Source of the DNA: Streptomyces xylophagus | GTDB lineage: Bacteria > Actinomycetota > Actinomycetes > Streptomycetales > Streptomycetaceae | Direction of reading: 5' to 3' | Assembly (NCBI RefSeq): GCF_000716435.1 | Contig: NZ_JNWO01000014.1 | Coordinates: 124,001-188,000 of the forward strand | DNA: 64,000 bases | Made by a program: the position numbers and the translations under genes | The notes under the pieces: model-generated | Database searches by the model: none | Seen by the model: only the letters and a program-made list of their open reading frames with translations | What the model was told of the DNA's origin: nothing | Shown: piece after piece, positions 1-9,730 of the stretch | Position numbering within the stretch: position 1 is the stretch's first letter | Layout: the number at the start of each line of letters is the position of its first letter

Positions 1-1623
1 CGTCCGGCGGACGGCGGTCCCGGTCTGGCCGCGGTGAAAGTGATCAGGCCGGAGTACGCGGACGATCCTGGCTTCCGGCGCCGGTTCGAGCGTGAAGCGT
101 CGGTGCACGAACAGGTCAGCACGTCGCACACACCGAGACTGTGCGGCACGGGCTTCCAGGACGAGTTGCTGTGGATGGCCACCGAGTACCTCCCGGGGCT
201 CGATCTCGCGCATGCCGTACGTGAGCACGGCGCCCTGGAGACGGCCGCGGTCTGGCGTCTGGTGGCGGAGCTGGGGCAGGCGCTGGCAGACCTCGCGGTC
301 ACGGGGATCGTGCACCGGGATCTGAAGCCGTCCAACGTGCTGTTGTCCGTCGGGGGCGCGCATGTGATCGACTTCGGCATTTCGAAGGCCATGGATGCCA
401 GCACGATCACCGGCACGGGTGTCCGGGTGGGAACTCCGGCCTACATGTCGCCGGAACACTTGAGGACCGGCAGATCCGACACGGCGTCGGACGTGTTCTC
501 ACTCGCCGGGACCCTGGTGTATGCGGCGGCGGGGCGTGCCCCGTTCGGCGACGGTACGGGAGTCGACGTGATGCACCGGGTGGCGTTCGAAGAGCCGGAT
601 CCCGAGCTGATCGCCGAGATCTCGACTGCGGACGCGGCACTCGGCTCGCTGCTGACCGCCTGCCTGGCCAAAGAGCCCGAACGGCGGCCCACAGGGCAGG
701 ACTTGATCATTGCCGCCGGGGAACGCACCGAAACGACCGTGTGGCCCGAGCCGCTCGCCGGCCAACTGCTGGCCCGGCAGCGGGCGTACGAGGTGCTCTA
801 CCGCCTCCCTGTCGCGTCGCATGCCCGATTAGGGTCTCCGGACGAACGGCCGATGGCGATGGCGATGCCGCCGGCACCGGCCGGGCAGGGCGGCCGACCT
901 GGTCCGCCCGTTCTCGAACCACCGGTGGTGGCCGCCGACGCCGCCTCCGCGACACCATCGGCACGTCCCCAGGAGAGCAAGGTCCGCACCTGGGCACGGA
1001 GGAAATCGGCACGGGCCGTCGCCGTAGGCATCGCCGTCTGCGCGGTGACCGCAGGGGGCTTCATGCTCAGTCGCCATGACCCCCCGCCCACCGCTTCCGC
1101 CCCGGGATCCGCTTCGACAACCGACCGCACCGTGCCCGGCGGCACCGTCTTGTCACCCATACCCGGGGCCTCGGACGTGAGGGCTGCGTCCGGCAAGAGC
1201 GTCGACGGCGCCGCGCACCCGAACGGCGCGGCCACGAACCCCGGGGATTCCGGCTCCGCCGCACCGGGAGTGCACGGCACTCCCTCCGCTCCCGCTGCCG
1301 ATCCCAGCGCCTCGGCCACCGCGACTCCCTCGTCGTCCCCGAGCAGTCCACCCACCACCGGGCCCGCGACCCCGGCCTGGATCTCGGACTGCACGTACTA
1401 CAACGGCAACGGACGCACGCGCCTGGGAGAGAGCGGCAAACGTGTGCTGCAGGTGCAGTGCATGCTGACGAAGCGCGGGTACGACGTCGGGAGCGCAGGC
1501 GTGGACGGCGACTTCGGTGCCGGAACCGAGTCCGCGGTGCGGAGCTTCCAGAGCGACAAACTGCTGGACGCCGACGGCATCGTGGGCCACGAGACCTGGC
1601 TCGCCCTGCGCAGCACGGAGTGA
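1..1623 (+). CDS. Ser/Thr protein kinase with C-terminal peptidoglycan-binding domain (5' end outside window)
   Basis: The reading frame is open from the first base, and the first residues run into AVKVI, the ATP-anchoring lysine segment, so the start and glycine loop lie upstream of the window. The catalytic loop HRDLKPSN, the DFG motif and the GTPAYMSPE activation segment are all present, so this should be an active Hanks-type kinase. After the kinase domain there is a Pro/Ala-rich linker and one membrane segment (near ARAVAVGIAVCAVTAGG). A long Ser/Thr/Pro-rich stretch follows, then a C-terminal PG_binding_1-like domain (about the last 70 residues, with GVDGDFGAGTESAVRSFQ). The layout suggests a membrane kinase sensing the cell wall, with a peptidoglycan-binding module in place of PASTA repeats. 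Wall sensing is inference. Confidence 0.93.
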   Translation, partial: RPADGGPGLAAVKVIRPEYADDPGFRRRFEREASVHEQVSTSHTPRLCGTGFQDELLWMATEYLPGLDLAHAVREHGALETAAVWRLVAELGQALADLAVTGIVHRDLKPSNVLLSVGGAHVIDFGISKAMDASTITGTGVRVGTPAYMSPEHLRTGRSDTASDVFSLAGTLVYAAAGRAPFGDGTGVDVMHRVAFEEPDPELIAEISTADAALGSLLTACLAKEPERRPTGQDLIIAAGERTETTVWPEPLAGQLLARQRAYEVLYRLPVASHARLGSPDERPMAMAMPPAPAGQGGRPGPPVLEPPVVAADAASATPSARPQESKVRTWARRKSARAVAVGIAVCAVTAGGFMLSRHDPPPTASAPGSASTTDRTVPGGTVLSPIPGASDVRAASGKSVDGAAHPNGAATNPGDSGSAAPGVHGTPSAPAADPSASATATPSSSPSSPPTTGPATPAWISDCTYYNGNGRTRLGESGKRVLQVQCMLTKRGYDVGSAGVDGDFGAGTESAVRSFQSDKLLDADGIVGHETWLALRSTE

Positions 1624-1814
1624 TGCACTTGCCCCGCCCGCCGCGATGTCCGACCCTGCGGCTCGGTCGCCGCATCCGACCCGGGCGACACGGCCTTCGA
1701 GTGTCTCCGGAACGGCACCCCCGACGAACCGCGCGCGGTAGTGCGCTGTCCGCGGCACCCGACCGGCCGGCTCCCGCCCTTGCCCCAGCAACAGCACCCA
1801 CCTAACCTGACTTT

Positions 1815-3032
1815 GTGCCGCAAATAAACAAACCACGAACGCACAACGCCGTGCCAGGCACCCCCACCAACCTCACCCGGCTCCGGATCACCCTCACCGC
1901 GTTCTTCGCCCTCGACGGCTTCGTCTTCGCCGGCTGGGTCGTCCGTATCCCCGCCATCAAGCACCAGACCGGCGCCTCCGCCAGCACCCTCGGCCTCGCG
2001 CTCCTCGGCGTCTCCGCCGGCGCCGTCATCACCATGATGCTCACCGGCCGTCTCTGCCACCGCTACGGCAACCACCAAGTCACCGTCACCTGCGCCGTGT
2101 TGCTGTCCCTGAGCGTCTCCCTGCCACCGCTCACCCACTCGCCGCTCACCCTCGGCCTCGTCCTGCTGGTCTTCGGCGCGGCCTACGGAGGGATCAACGT
2201 CGCGTTCAACAGCGCGGCGGTCGACCTGGTCAGGGCCATGCGGCGGCCCATCATGCCGAGCTTCCACGCCGCGTTCAGCCTCGGCGGCATGGTCGGCGCC
2301 GGGCTCGGCGGGCTGGTCGCCGGAATCCTCACCCCCGCGCAGCACCTGTTCGGCCTCACCGTGATCGGTCTGCTCGTCACCGCCCTGATCGGCCCCACCC
2401 TGCTGCGCCTCCAGCCGCCGACACCCCCCGACGACTCACCGAAGGGTTCGGCGAAGGAGGAGGCCGCGCCCCGCCGCCTGGACACCCGCACTCGTGGTCT
2501 CGTCTTCACCTTCGGCCTGATCGCCCTGTGCACGGCCTTCGGCGAAGGCGCCCTGGCCGACTGGAGCGCCCTGCACCTGACGCAGGACCTCGACGCCACC
2601 GCCGGCGCGGCGGCGATCGGCTACTCCTGCTTCGCGCTCGCCATGACCGTCGGCCGCCTCACCGGCACCCGACTCCTCGAACGCCTGGGCCGGACCCGCA
2701 CCCTCGTCTCCGGCGGCACGATCGCCGCCCTCGGCATGCTGCTCGGCGCGCTCGCGCCCACCCTGTGGGCGGCCGTCCTCGGCTTCGTCATCACCGGGCT
2801 CGGCCTCGCCAACCTCTTCCCCGTCGCCGTCGAACGCGCCGGCACCCTCGCAGGCCCCGACGGCGTCGCCATCGCCTCCACCCTCGGCTACGGCGGCATG
2901 CTCCTGGGCCCACCCGCCATCGGCTTCATGGCGGACTGGTACTCCCTGCCCGCCGCCCTCACCAGCGTGGCGGTGCTGGCCGCCGCCGCGGCCGGCATCG
3001 GATTCCTCACCCGGAACGCCGCCGAGCACTGA
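1815..3032 (+). CDS. MFS transporter, 12-TM type
   Basis: A 405-residue protein with repeated hydrophobic segments typical of a 12-helix major facilitator. The cytoplasmic loop after helix 2 reads GRLCHRYGNH, a weak form of the MFS signature. The pattern of Gly/Ala-rich helices resembles YbjJ-like, sugar/drug-type MFS proteins. The GTG at 1815 is chosen because the protein then starts directly before the first helix; no strong ribosome site is visible. The gene stands alone between the kinase and a convergent antiporter unit. Its last 80 bases are closely matched by a fragment at 48268-48345, so a paralogue once existed elsewhere in this genome. The substrate cannot be told. Confidence 0.85.
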   Translation: MPQINKPRTHNAVPGTPTNLTRLRITLTAFFALDGFVFAGWVVRIPAIKHQTGASASTLGLALLGVSAGAVITMMLTGRLCHRYGNHQVTVTCAVLLSLSVSLPPLTHSPLTLGLVLLVFGAAYGGINVAFNSAAVDLVRAMRRPIMPSFHAAFSLGGMVGAGLGGLVAGILTPAQHLFGLTVIGLLVTALIGPTLLRLQPPTPPDDSPKGSAKEEAAPRRLDTRTRGLVFTFGLIALCTAFGEGALADWSALHLTQDLDATAGAAAIGYSCFALAMTVGRLTGTRLLERLGRTRTLVSGGTIAALGMLLGALAPTLWAAVLGFVITGLGLANLFPVAVERAGTLAGPDGVAIASTLGYGGMLLGPPAIGFMADWYSLPAALTSVAVLAAAAAGIGFLTRNAAEH

Positions 3033-3263
3033 GCCTTTGCCGACCTGGTTGAGCGCTGCAGTTGGTCGACTGAGCGGGGGCACTCGTGATGGGACAGCCG
3101 CGACGGGCGTGGCCTTGTGCGACGAACGCATGAGGAAGTTGCCCTTTCGCGAGGGAGCACGGCTCGGCCCCAGCCGGATTTCGGTCGCGTCGGGCCCTCT
3201 TCCCGGCATCGCTGCGCCGCGTCGAGCCGTGGCGGCCGACGCCCGGTCAGGCGGCTTTGGCGG

Positions 3264-3467
3264 CATCCGGGAAAGCCACTCGGCCTTGGGCCGTAGGTAG
3301 CCGGTGATGTGCGTGAGGGTGAAGCTGTCGTCGAGCAGGTCGTCCAGGGCGTCGGTGTCGCCGTCGGCCATCGCCCGCAGATGGGCGCGGTAGGCGGCCA
3401 GGACCTCGTCGCCGGCGTTCGCGTCCAGGGATGCGGGCGTGGTTTCTCCCGTCCCGGTGGGGGTCAT
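3264..3467 (-). pseudogene. Truncated SnoaL/NTF2-like protein remnant
   Basis: The first 68 codons read like a small NTF2-fold (SnoaL-like, DUF4440-type) protein, with EVLAAYRAHLRAMADGDTDA followed by LDDLLDDSFTLTHITGY and KAEWL. Homologues of this type continue for another 50-60 residues. Here, from about base 3263, the frame turns into low-complexity sequence antisense to the MFS gene, and I find no continuation in the other frames. The ATG overlaps the antiporter stop codon as ATGA, so the gene was probably the second cistron of that unit. I read it as a 3'-truncated remnant. Confidence 0.6.
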
Positions 3468-5056
3468 TCGGCGGCCGGCCGTCGGGACAGCCGTACTTCC
3501 TCCAGGTCGAGACGGCGCTGGACCTGGCGCAGCACGGTGTCGTCGATCTCGTGGTCGTCGCGGAGGCGGAGCACCGTGGCGCGTTTGTGGGCAAGCAGGG
3601 CCAGACGCAGTGCGGTGTAGTGCCGGTCGTGGCGCAGGACATCCTCGTCCACGTCGTCGGTCTCGCCGTCCCCGGCACGGACGACGAGCAGGTGGGTCTC
3701 GTACTCCTCGTGCATGCGTTCAGTGACCGCCGGGTCCGTGTTCAGTTCCTCGGCGAGGGCGGGGAGGGCTTTGAGGGCCTCCTCCGTGGCGGTCGTTTCG
3801 GCGAGGAAGCGCTCCTCCTCCACCGAGGTGTCGCGCGGCAGCCGGGCCCAGCGCACCACGGCCGACAGGAGCAGTCCCTGCAGGACCAGGGTGGTGACGA
3901 TGACGCCGGAGGTGACGAAGACGATCGTGTCCCGGTCCGGGAAGGGCGCGCCGGAGTCGAGCGCCTTCGGCACCGACAGCGCCACTGCCAGTGAGACCGC
4001 GCCCCGGAAGCCGGCGATTGAAGTGACCACCCTCGCGCGGTAGTTCATGCGGCGCAGGCGCTGCTGGGGACGGCGGTCGAGGAGGCGGATGAGGTAGGGG
4101 ACGGTGAAGTTGAAGGCGAAGCGCGCGGCGACGAGGACGGCGGAGACGGCCGCGACGGCGATGAGGGCGCGGGTGAGGTCACTGCCGTGCAGTTCGCGTA
4201 CGGCCGCCTGTGCCTGCAGGCCGACGAGGACGAACAGGGAGCCGTTGAGCAGGAAGGTGGCCAGCGACCAGAACTCCTCCGCCTGGCGGCGCATCGCGGC
4301 GGCGGCCACGCGCGGTCCGGCCTGGCTCATGATCAGCCCGGCGGAGACGGCGGCGAGGACACCGGAGGCGTGGATGAGTTCGGCGAGGAGATAGGCGGTG
4401 AAGGGGGTGAGGATCATGGCGACGTTGCCCAGCAGCGGGTCGTCGAAGACCCGCCGAGCCCTGATCACCAGCCATGCGATCAGGGCTCCGGCCGCGACAC
4501 CGCCGACGTAGGAGAGGGCGAACAGCCAAGTGACGTGCGGAACGGTGAAGTGTTCGTCGCCGACCGTGATGCCGACGGCCAGCCCGAAAACGACCAGCGC
4601 GGTGCCGTCGTTGATGAGGCTCTCGGCACGCAGCAGGGTGACGTTGCGGCGGGGCAGTGCTTTGGCGAGGACGCCGACGGCGGTCGCGTCGGTGGGGGCT
4701 ACGGCCGCGCCCAGCACCCATGCCGGTCCCCAGGCCAGGCCCAGTTGGTGTGCCACGGTCGCCACCGCGCCGGCGGTGCCGATGACCAGTACGGTGCTCA
4801 TCAGGATGATGCCCCGCAGATCGCGCCGGATCTCCCGCAGGGAGGTGGTCAGGCTCTCCCAGTACAGCAGCACCGGCAGGAAGATGAGCAGCACCGCCTC
4901 CGGCGGCAGTTCCACCTCGCGCAGCGCGGGCACGAAGCCGAGCAGTGCGCCGAAGAGCAGCAGCACGACAGGTGGGGCGATCCGGTACCGGTCACCGGCG
5001 GCGTTGCCCACGAGCACCGCTACGCCGAGTACCACGACGAGTTCGAGACCGATCAC
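3464..5056 (-). CDS. CPA1-family Na+(K+)/H+ antiporter
   Basis: A 530-residue integral membrane protein with about a dozen hydrophobic segments and the CPA1 core motifs PTDAT (121-125, Asp123) and NDGTA (Asp150), which carry cation and proton exchange in this family. A hydrophilic C-terminal tail of about 100 residues contains acidic stretches, as in NhaP/YjcE-type proteins. The GTG at 5056 is chosen over upstream starts because GGGAGA lies seven bases before it and the first helix starts at once. It would exchange cytoplasmic Na+ or K+ for protons in pH and salt homeostasis. The following truncated SnoaL-like frame overlaps its stop. Confidence 0.92.
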   Translation of the reverse strand: MIGLELVVVLGVAVLVGNAAGDRYRIAPPVVLLLFGALLGFVPALREVELPPEAVLLIFLPVLLYWESLTTSLREIRRDLRGIILMSTVLVIGTAGAVATVAHQLGLAWGPAWVLGAAVAPTDATAVGVLAKALPRRNVTLLRAESLINDGTALVVFGLAVGITVGDEHFTVPHVTWLFALSYVGGVAAGALIAWLVIRARRVFDDPLLGNVAMILTPFTAYLLAELIHASGVLAAVSAGLIMSQAGPRVAAAAMRRQAEEFWSLATFLLNGSLFVLVGLQAQAAVRELHGSDLTRALIAVAAVSAVLVAARFAFNFTVPYLIRLLDRRPQQRLRRMNYRARVVTSIAGFRGAVSLAVALSVPKALDSGAPFPDRDTIVFVTSGVIVTTLVLQGLLLSAVVRWARLPRDTSVEEERFLAETTATEEALKALPALAEELNTDPAVTERMHEEYETHLLVVRAGDGETDDVDEDVLRHDRHYTALRLALLAHKRATVLRLRDDHEIDDTVLRQVQRRLDLEEVRLSRRPAAE

Positions 5057-5195
5057 GGCATGTCTCCCGGCCGGTTCGAAGGTCGTACGGCCGACCGCAG
5101 GACATCGTGGGGATCGCGCTCGCCCCTGGTCGGGGCGCAAGGCGAACCGGCCTCAGGGGCGTTGACGGTCAACATCGTTCCTCTCCCGCAGCAGG

Positions 5196-5579
5196 TCAGC
5201 GAGGCAGGAGCCGCATGGTTGTCGAGCCCGCGGTGGAGCTCGTGATGCGCTGGATGGTGTGGGCGGAGTAGCGCCCGTACTTGCTGCGGTAGGCGGCGTC
5301 GACAACGTCGTTGATCTCACCGTCGACGTCCTCGAACGCGACGTCCTTCTCGACCCCGCCGGCTTCGACACGGCCCTCGTGACGAACTCGGGTGCCGCGG
5401 AACCAGGCCGAGGTGGGGCCGTTGACGGAGCGGACGTAGATGTCGTCGCCCACGCGCACGACCCAGATGGTGCGCCGGCTGCTCAGCTTGCCGTCCGGCC
5501 GCCGGGAGGCGACGTCCAGTTCCTCGGCCGCTCCGACCCGGTCGAGTTCGTCGTCGGTCCAGGGAGCGGTGGTGGTCAT
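5196..5579 (-). CDS. DUF2255 family protein (copy 1)
   Basis: A soluble protein of 127 residues starting MTTTAPWTDDELDRVG. The DUF2255 signature is clear: SSRRTIWVVRVGDDIYVRSV, a WFRGTR segment and a VVDAAYRSKYG segment. The family has no established activity; its fold is often compared with small nitroreductase/flavin-type beta barrels, which is only a hint. GAGGAG precedes the ATG. A second copy lies at 6804-7196, and the two copies flank a zinc alcohol dehydrogenase, all on the minus strand. Order of transcription is MFS, copy 2, dehydrogenase, copy 1. Confidence 0.85.
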   Translation of the reverse strand: MTTTAPWTDDELDRVGAAEELDVASRRPDGKLSSRRTIWVVRVGDDIYVRSVNGPTSAWFRGTRVRHEGRVEAGGVEKDVAFEDVDGEINDVVDAAYRSKYGRYSAHTIQRITSSTAGSTTMRLLPR

Positions 5580-5676
5580 CCGGTCATCTCCTCGGTTCTC
5601 GTGCGGCTGTGACTGCGGGGCGGGCAACGGACATGGGAAGAGGGCTTCGGGGCGCGGCTCCTCGTACGGGGTGGTC

Positions 5677-6747
5677 TCAGGTCGACGTGACCGTGACCGT
5701 GGGTCGGGCCAGCGTCGAGGTGTCGATGACGAACCGGTACCGCACGTCGGAGGCGAGGACACGCTCGTACGCCTCGTTGATCCTGTCTGCCGGGATGACC
5801 TCTATCTCGGACCCGATGCCGTGCTCGGCGCAGAAGTCGAGCATCTCCTGGGTCTCGCGGATGCCGCCGATCAGCGAACCGGCGTAGGAGCGACCGCGCA
5901 TGATCAGCGAGAACACGTTGAGCGACAGCGGCTCGGCGGCGGCGCCGACGTTGACCAGGGCGCCGTTCACGGCCAGCAGGCCGAGGTAGGCGTCGAGGTC
6001 GAGCTTCGCGCTGACCGTGTTGACGATCAGGTCGAAGGTGCCGGCCAGCTGCTCGAAGGTCGCCGGATCGCTCGTCGCGTAGTAGTGATCGGCGCCCAGG
6101 CGCAGGCCGTCGTCCATCTTCTTCAGCGACTGGGACAGCACGGTGACCTCGGCGCCCATCGCGTGCGCGAGCTTCACGGCCATGTGGCCGAGTCCGCCGA
6201 GGCCGATGACGGCGACCTTCTTGCCCGGGCCCGCGCCCCAGCGGCGCAACGGGGAGTAGGTGGTGATGCCCGCGCACAGCAGCGGGGCGGCCTCGTCGAG
6301 GTCGATGCCCTCCGGAATCCGTACGACGAAGTCCTCGGTCACGACGACGTGGGTGGAGTAGCCGCCCTGGGTGACCGTGCCGTCCTTGTCGACGGAGCCG
6401 TAGGTGAGGGTGTTGCCCTTGAGGCAGTACTGCTCCTCGCCCTTCAGACAGGACGCGCACTCGCGGCAGGAGTTGACCATGCAGCCGACGCCGACCCGGT
6501 CGCCGACCGAGTGCCGGGTGACCTCGGCGCCGACCTCGGTGACCACGCCGGCGATCTCGTGGCCGGGGACCAGGGGGTAGGTCGAGGGGCCCCACTCGCT
6601 GCGGGCGTTACTGATGTCGGAGTGGCAGATGCCGGCGAACCTGATCTCGATGAGGACGTCGTGCGGGCCGACGTCACGGCGCTCGACGGTCGTGGGGGTG
6701 AGAGGTTCCGTGGCGGATGTGGCGGCGTAGGCAGGGACGGTGAGCAT
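5677..6747 (-). CDS. Zinc-dependent NAD(P)-linked alcohol dehydrogenase (YahK/CAD type)
   Basis: 356 residues with the full zinc-MDR set. Catalytic zinc ligands are Cys41 and His63 with Glu64 (GHEIAG), structural zinc ligands are Cys94, Cys97, Cys100 and Cys108, and the Rossmann motif GLGGLGH is present. The GICHSD and PGHEIAGVV segments match the cinnamyl-alcohol-dehydrogenase/YahK group of broad aldehyde reductases. The ATG at 6747 has GGAGAA upstream; the longer frame adds unlikely N-terminal residues. It sits between two DUF2255 genes, downstream of an MFS exporter, so an aldehyde- or electrophile-detoxification unit is plausible (inference). Confidence 0.9.
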   Translation of the reverse strand: MLTVPAYAATSATEPLTPTTVERRDVGPHDVLIEIRFAGICHSDISNARSEWGPSTYPLVPGHEIAGVVTEVGAEVTRHSVGDRVGVGCMVNSCRECASCLKGEEQYCLKGNTLTYGSVDKDGTVTQGGYSTHVVVTEDFVVRIPEGIDLDEAAPLLCAGITTYSPLRRWGAGPGKKVAVIGLGGLGHMAVKLAHAMGAEVTVLSQSLKKMDDGLRLGADHYYATSDPATFEQLAGTFDLIVNTVSAKLDLDAYLGLLAVNGALVNVGAAAEPLSLNVFSLIMRGRSYAGSLIGGIRETQEMLDFCAEHGIGSEIEVIPADRINEAYERVLASDVRYRFVIDTSTLARPTVTVTST

Positions 6748-6803
6748 GACTTCTCCGGTCTGGTGGTTCTGGTTCAACTGCGTTTGTCCGTAAGGGAATT
6801 CGG

Positions 6804-7196
6804 TCAGCGCGGTTCGAGGCACATCGTGGTGGAGCTCGCCTCGGGGCTGGTGATGGCCTTGACGATGTACGCGGCGTAGTGCCCGTACTTGGCCCGGTAG
6901 GCGGTGTCCACGACGTCGTTGACCTCGTCGTCGGCGTCGACGATCGTCACGTCTTTCGACACCCCGCCGGCCTGGATACGGCCTTCCTGGCGCGCCCGGG
7001 TGCCGCGGTACCAGTCGGAGCCGGGGCCGTTGACGGAACGGACGTAGATGGCGTCGCCGACCCGGACCGCCCAGATGGTGCGCCGACTGCCCAGCTCGCC
7101 GCCGCGTCGCAGGGACGCGATCTCCAGTTCCTCCGCGTGATCGATGGTGTCGAGCTCCTGGCTCGTCCAGGCCGATGTCGCCGATGTCGAGGTCAT
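6804..7196 (-). CDS. DUF2255 family protein (copy 2)
   Basis: 130 residues, clearly paralogous to the protein at 5196-5579: the same [20 protein letters not shown] core, WYRGTR segment and [12 protein letters not shown] segment. Its ATG overlaps the TGA of the upstream MFS gene (ATGA), so translation of the two is probably coupled. The sequence gives no catalytic clue. The repeated pairing of DUF2255 with an MFS gene and an alcohol dehydrogenase hints at a shared stress or detoxification role, which is inference only. Confidence 0.85.
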   Translation of the reverse strand: MTSTSATSAWTSQELDTIDHAEELEIASLRRGGELGSRRTIWAVRVGDAIYVRSVNGPGSDWYRGTRARQEGRIQAGGVSKDVTIVDADDEVNDVVDTAYRAKYGHYAAYIVKAITSPEASSTTMCLEPR

Positions 7197-8599
7197 GAGG
7201 TCTTCTCCTTGAGGAGGACGGAGGCCGCCGCGGTCAGGGCCACGAGCAGCGCGGCGATCAGGAGGCTGGTGCGCAGCCCGTGCAGGAACTGGGCGTGGTG
7301 GGAGACCAGGGCGCCGAACACGGCGACGGACAGGGCGCCGCCGAGTTGGCGGGAGGCGTTCAGTACGCCGCTCGCGGTGCCGGCGCGCTGGGCGGGAATC
7401 CGGTCGAGGAGCAGTGAGGTCACCGCCGGTACGGCGAGGCCGCCGCCGGTGCCGACCGGGATCATCAGCAGGACCAGCAGCCAGGCGGGCGCCGACGCCG
7501 GCGGAACGCACAGTGCCAACAGGCCCGCGGCCATCAGGAGCTGCCCGGTGATGATCGGCATGCGCGGCCCGAAGCGCGCGGCGAGCCGGGCTGCGGTCGG
7601 GCTGACGACCGCGGTCAGCAGCGTCATCGGCAGGAACGCCAGCCCGGTGGCCATCGGCGAGAGGTCCTGTTCCTGCTGGAGGTACAGGCCGAGCAGGAAG
7701 ATCATCCCGTAGAAGCCGACGTTGAGCGCGAACCCGATGGTCGCCGAGAGTGCCATCGTCCGGGCGCGCAGGAGCTCCAACGGCACCATCGGGTTGTGGC
7801 CGCGCGCCTGGGTCAGCAGGAAGACCGCACCCGCCACCACGGCCACCGTCAGGGCGAGCAGTACGCGCGGTGCGCCCAGGCCGACGGCGCCGGTCTCGAT
7901 CGCCGCGTAGGTCAGGCCGCCCATGGCCGCCACCGCGGCGATCTGCCCGGCCCAGTCGAACGGAGCGTCCGCCCGGCGGGGCGAGCGGGCGGTCCGGGTG
8001 AGCAGGAACAGGGCGAGTACGCCCACGGGCAGATTGACGAAGAAGATCATCCGCCAGTCGAGTTCGCTCAGCACACCGCCCAGCACAGGTCCGGCAGCGG
8101 CACCCACCGAGCCGCCCATCGCCCACACCGAGATCGCCCGGGCTCGCGCGGCCGGGTCGGGGAACGCCTCGCGGATCAGCGCCAGCGAGGCCGGCACGAT
8201 CACCGCGGCACCCGCGCCCTGCACCAGCCGGGCCCCGATCAGCACGCCCAGGTTCGGTGCGAAGCCGCAGGCCGCCGAGGCGACGGTGAACACCACGAGC
8301 CCCGCCCCGAACGCCTGCCGCGCACCGATCCGGTCGGTCACCGACCCCGCGGACAGCAGCAGCGCGGCGAACATCAGCGTGTAGCCGTCCACCACCCACT
8401 GCAGTCCCGTCATCCCGCCGCCGAAGCCGCGCCCGATCTCGGGCAGCGCGACGTTGACGATCAGGGCGTCGAGCGTCATCACGAAGAAGCCGAGCAGCGC
8501 GGCCACCAGGGCCCACCGGGCACCGTTGGCGGTGCGGGGCTGCCCGGCGGCGGTGTCGGCCGGCGCCGACGGCTTGTCCGGTGCGACAGAACTGGACAC
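7193..8599 (-). CDS. MFS drug-efflux transporter, DHA2 (14-TM) type
   Basis: 468 residues with about 14 hydrophobic helices. The N-terminal motif [19 protein letters not shown] and the WVVDGYTL segment are hallmarks of DHA2 (QacA/EmrB-like) multidrug exporters. The GTG at 8599 is chosen: AGGAGAT lies six bases upstream and the residues before it in the longer frame look non-coding. It is divergently transcribed from an MmyB-type XRE regulator (8788), with one copy of the 59-bp element (8686-8744) between them. That suggests the regulator controls this exporter and the downstream DUF2255/dehydrogenase genes. Confidence 0.9.
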   Translation of the reverse strand: MSSSVAPDKPSAPADTAAGQPRTANGARWALVAALLGFFVMTLDALIVNVALPEIGRGFGGGMTGLQWVVDGYTLMFAALLLSAGSVTDRIGARQAFGAGLVVFTVASAACGFAPNLGVLIGARLVQGAGAAVIVPASLALIREAFPDPAARARAISVWAMGGSVGAAAGPVLGGVLSELDWRMIFFVNLPVGVLALFLLTRTARSPRRADAPFDWAGQIAAVAAMGGLTYAAIETGAVGLGAPRVLLALTVAVVAGAVFLLTQARGHNPMVPLELLRARTMALSATIGFALNVGFYGMIFLLGLYLQQEQDLSPMATGLAFLPMTLLTAVVSPTAARLAARFGPRMPIITGQLLMAAGLLALCVPPASAPAWLLVLLMIPVGTGGGLAVPAVTSLLLDRIPAQRAGTASGVLNASRQLGGALSVAVFGALVSHHAQFLHGLRTSLLIAALLVALTAAASVLLKEKTS

Positions 8600-8685
8600 G
8601 GGTGGATCTCCTGATGAGGAAACGAGTGGTTGGTGCGGAACGGGTTCTTCGAACCGTCGTCCAGCCTGCTTGCCGAACGTCTCGC

Positions 8686-8744
8686 GTGACAGGCCGAGCT
8701 GTGCCGGGGAGCGCTGTTCGGGGGTGTGACAGGGCCCCCCAGGC
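8686..8744 (+). promoter_or_regulatory. 59-bp shared element, copy R1
   Basis: First of four copies (others at 11335-11393, 13827-13885 and, reversed, 21671-21729). Conserved blocks include GTGRCAGG at the left end, GGGGAGC in the middle and TGACAGGGCC near the right end. GTGACAGG appears twice, 40 bp apart. By eye it matches copies R2 and R4 at 50 of 59 positions each. It lies 43 bp upstream of the XRE start at 8788 and 86 bp upstream of the divergent MFS start. Probably a promoter/operator read by the XRE proteins (inference). Confidence 0.75.
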
Positions 8745-8787
8745 ACAGCCCGTGGATCAGTCCTGCCCGCCCTGACACACTGGCCGC

Positions 8788-9705
8788 ATGGCACGTGAGC
8801 AGCGCAACGGCAGCGACGGCACCGAACTGGGGCGCTTCCTGCGCGCCCACCGCACTCGCGTGACACCCGAGCAGGCCGGTCTCAAGGCCGGCCCCGGCCT
8901 GCGGCGCACGCCGGGGCTGCGCCGTGAGGAGCTGGCCACCCTCTCCGGTGTGAGCATCGACTACTACACGCGCCTGGAACGGGGCAAGGAGTCCCACCCC
9001 AGCCCCTCCGTCGTCGACGCGCTCGCCCGTGTCCTCTTGTTGGACGAGCACGCCCACGAGCACCTGCGGGACCTCGCGGTGTGCGCCGCCCGCCCCACCG
9101 CGGCCGAGCCCCCGACGGCGCCTACTTCCTCGGTGGGGCCCGGGGTCGGGTTGCTGCTGGAGAGCCTGCGGCCCCATCCCGCGGTCGTGGTCGGCCGCAC
9201 GATGGACCTGCTCGCGTGGAACCCGGGCGGGCTACGGCTGTTCGTGGGCATGGAGCAGTGGCCGGTGGAGAAGCGGAACGTCGCGCGCTGGATCTTCCTC
9301 AACCCCGGTGCCCGCACCGTGTTCGACCACTGGGACGAGCAGGTCCGTGCGTGCGTGGGGCGGCTGCGCGCGCTGGCCGGCACCGACCCGGACGCCCCCG
9401 ACCTCGTCGGGCTCGTCGACGAACTCCTGGCCGAGAGCCCGGAGTTCGTACAGCTCTGGGACCGCTACGACGTCCGGGCGCACACCCACGGCCGTAAGAC
9501 CTTCCACGTCCCGGACGTCGGGACCCTCACCCTCGACTACCAGTCCATGCAGTTGGAGGGCTTCCCCGGTCACCGGATGGTCGCCCACTACGCCGAGCCC
9601 GGCACCCCCGACCACGACAAGATGGTCCTGCTGGACATGGTCGCCACCGGGTCGGACGGGCCCAACGCCGAACCCGCCGAACCCGCCGAGGAGAAGCGGA
9701 ACTGA
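8788..9705 (+). CDS. XRE-family regulator, MmyB-like (copy 1)
   Basis: 305 residues. The N-terminal helix-turn-helix (about residues 10-80) has the family pattern [30 protein letters not shown] and SIDYYTRLERGK. The C-terminal two thirds is the MmyB-like ligand-binding domain seen in many actinomycete regulators of this size, with LLESLRPHPAVVV, the NPGARTVFDHW segment and FPGHRMVAHYAEPG near the end. Four paralogues lie in this window. It is divergent from the MFS exporter and probably represses or activates it and itself through element R1. The effector is unknown; MmyB domains have been linked to small hydrophobic ligands. Confidence 0.92.
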   Translation: MAREQRNGSDGTELGRFLRAHRTRVTPEQAGLKAGPGLRRTPGLRREELATLSGVSIDYYTRLERGKESHPSPSVVDALARVLLLDEHAHEHLRDLAVCAARPTAAEPPTAPTSSVGPGVGLLLESLRPHPAVVVGRTMDLLAWNPGGLRLFVGMEQWPVEKRNVARWIFLNPGARTVFDHWDEQVRACVGRLRALAGTDPDAPDLVGLVDELLAESPEFVQLWDRYDVRAHTHGRKTFHVPDVGTLTLDYQSMQLEGFPGHRMVAHYAEPGTPDHDKMVLLDMVATGSDGPNAEPAEPAEEKRN

Positions 9706-9730
9706 CGGCCGACGTGGGCTCTCGACCGGG

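Noticed and set aside
3037..3300. A short plus-strand frame between the MFS gene and the antiporter
   Set aside because: No recognised features, and it overlaps the SnoaL-like remnant; could be decayed sequence, but I cannot support a gene.
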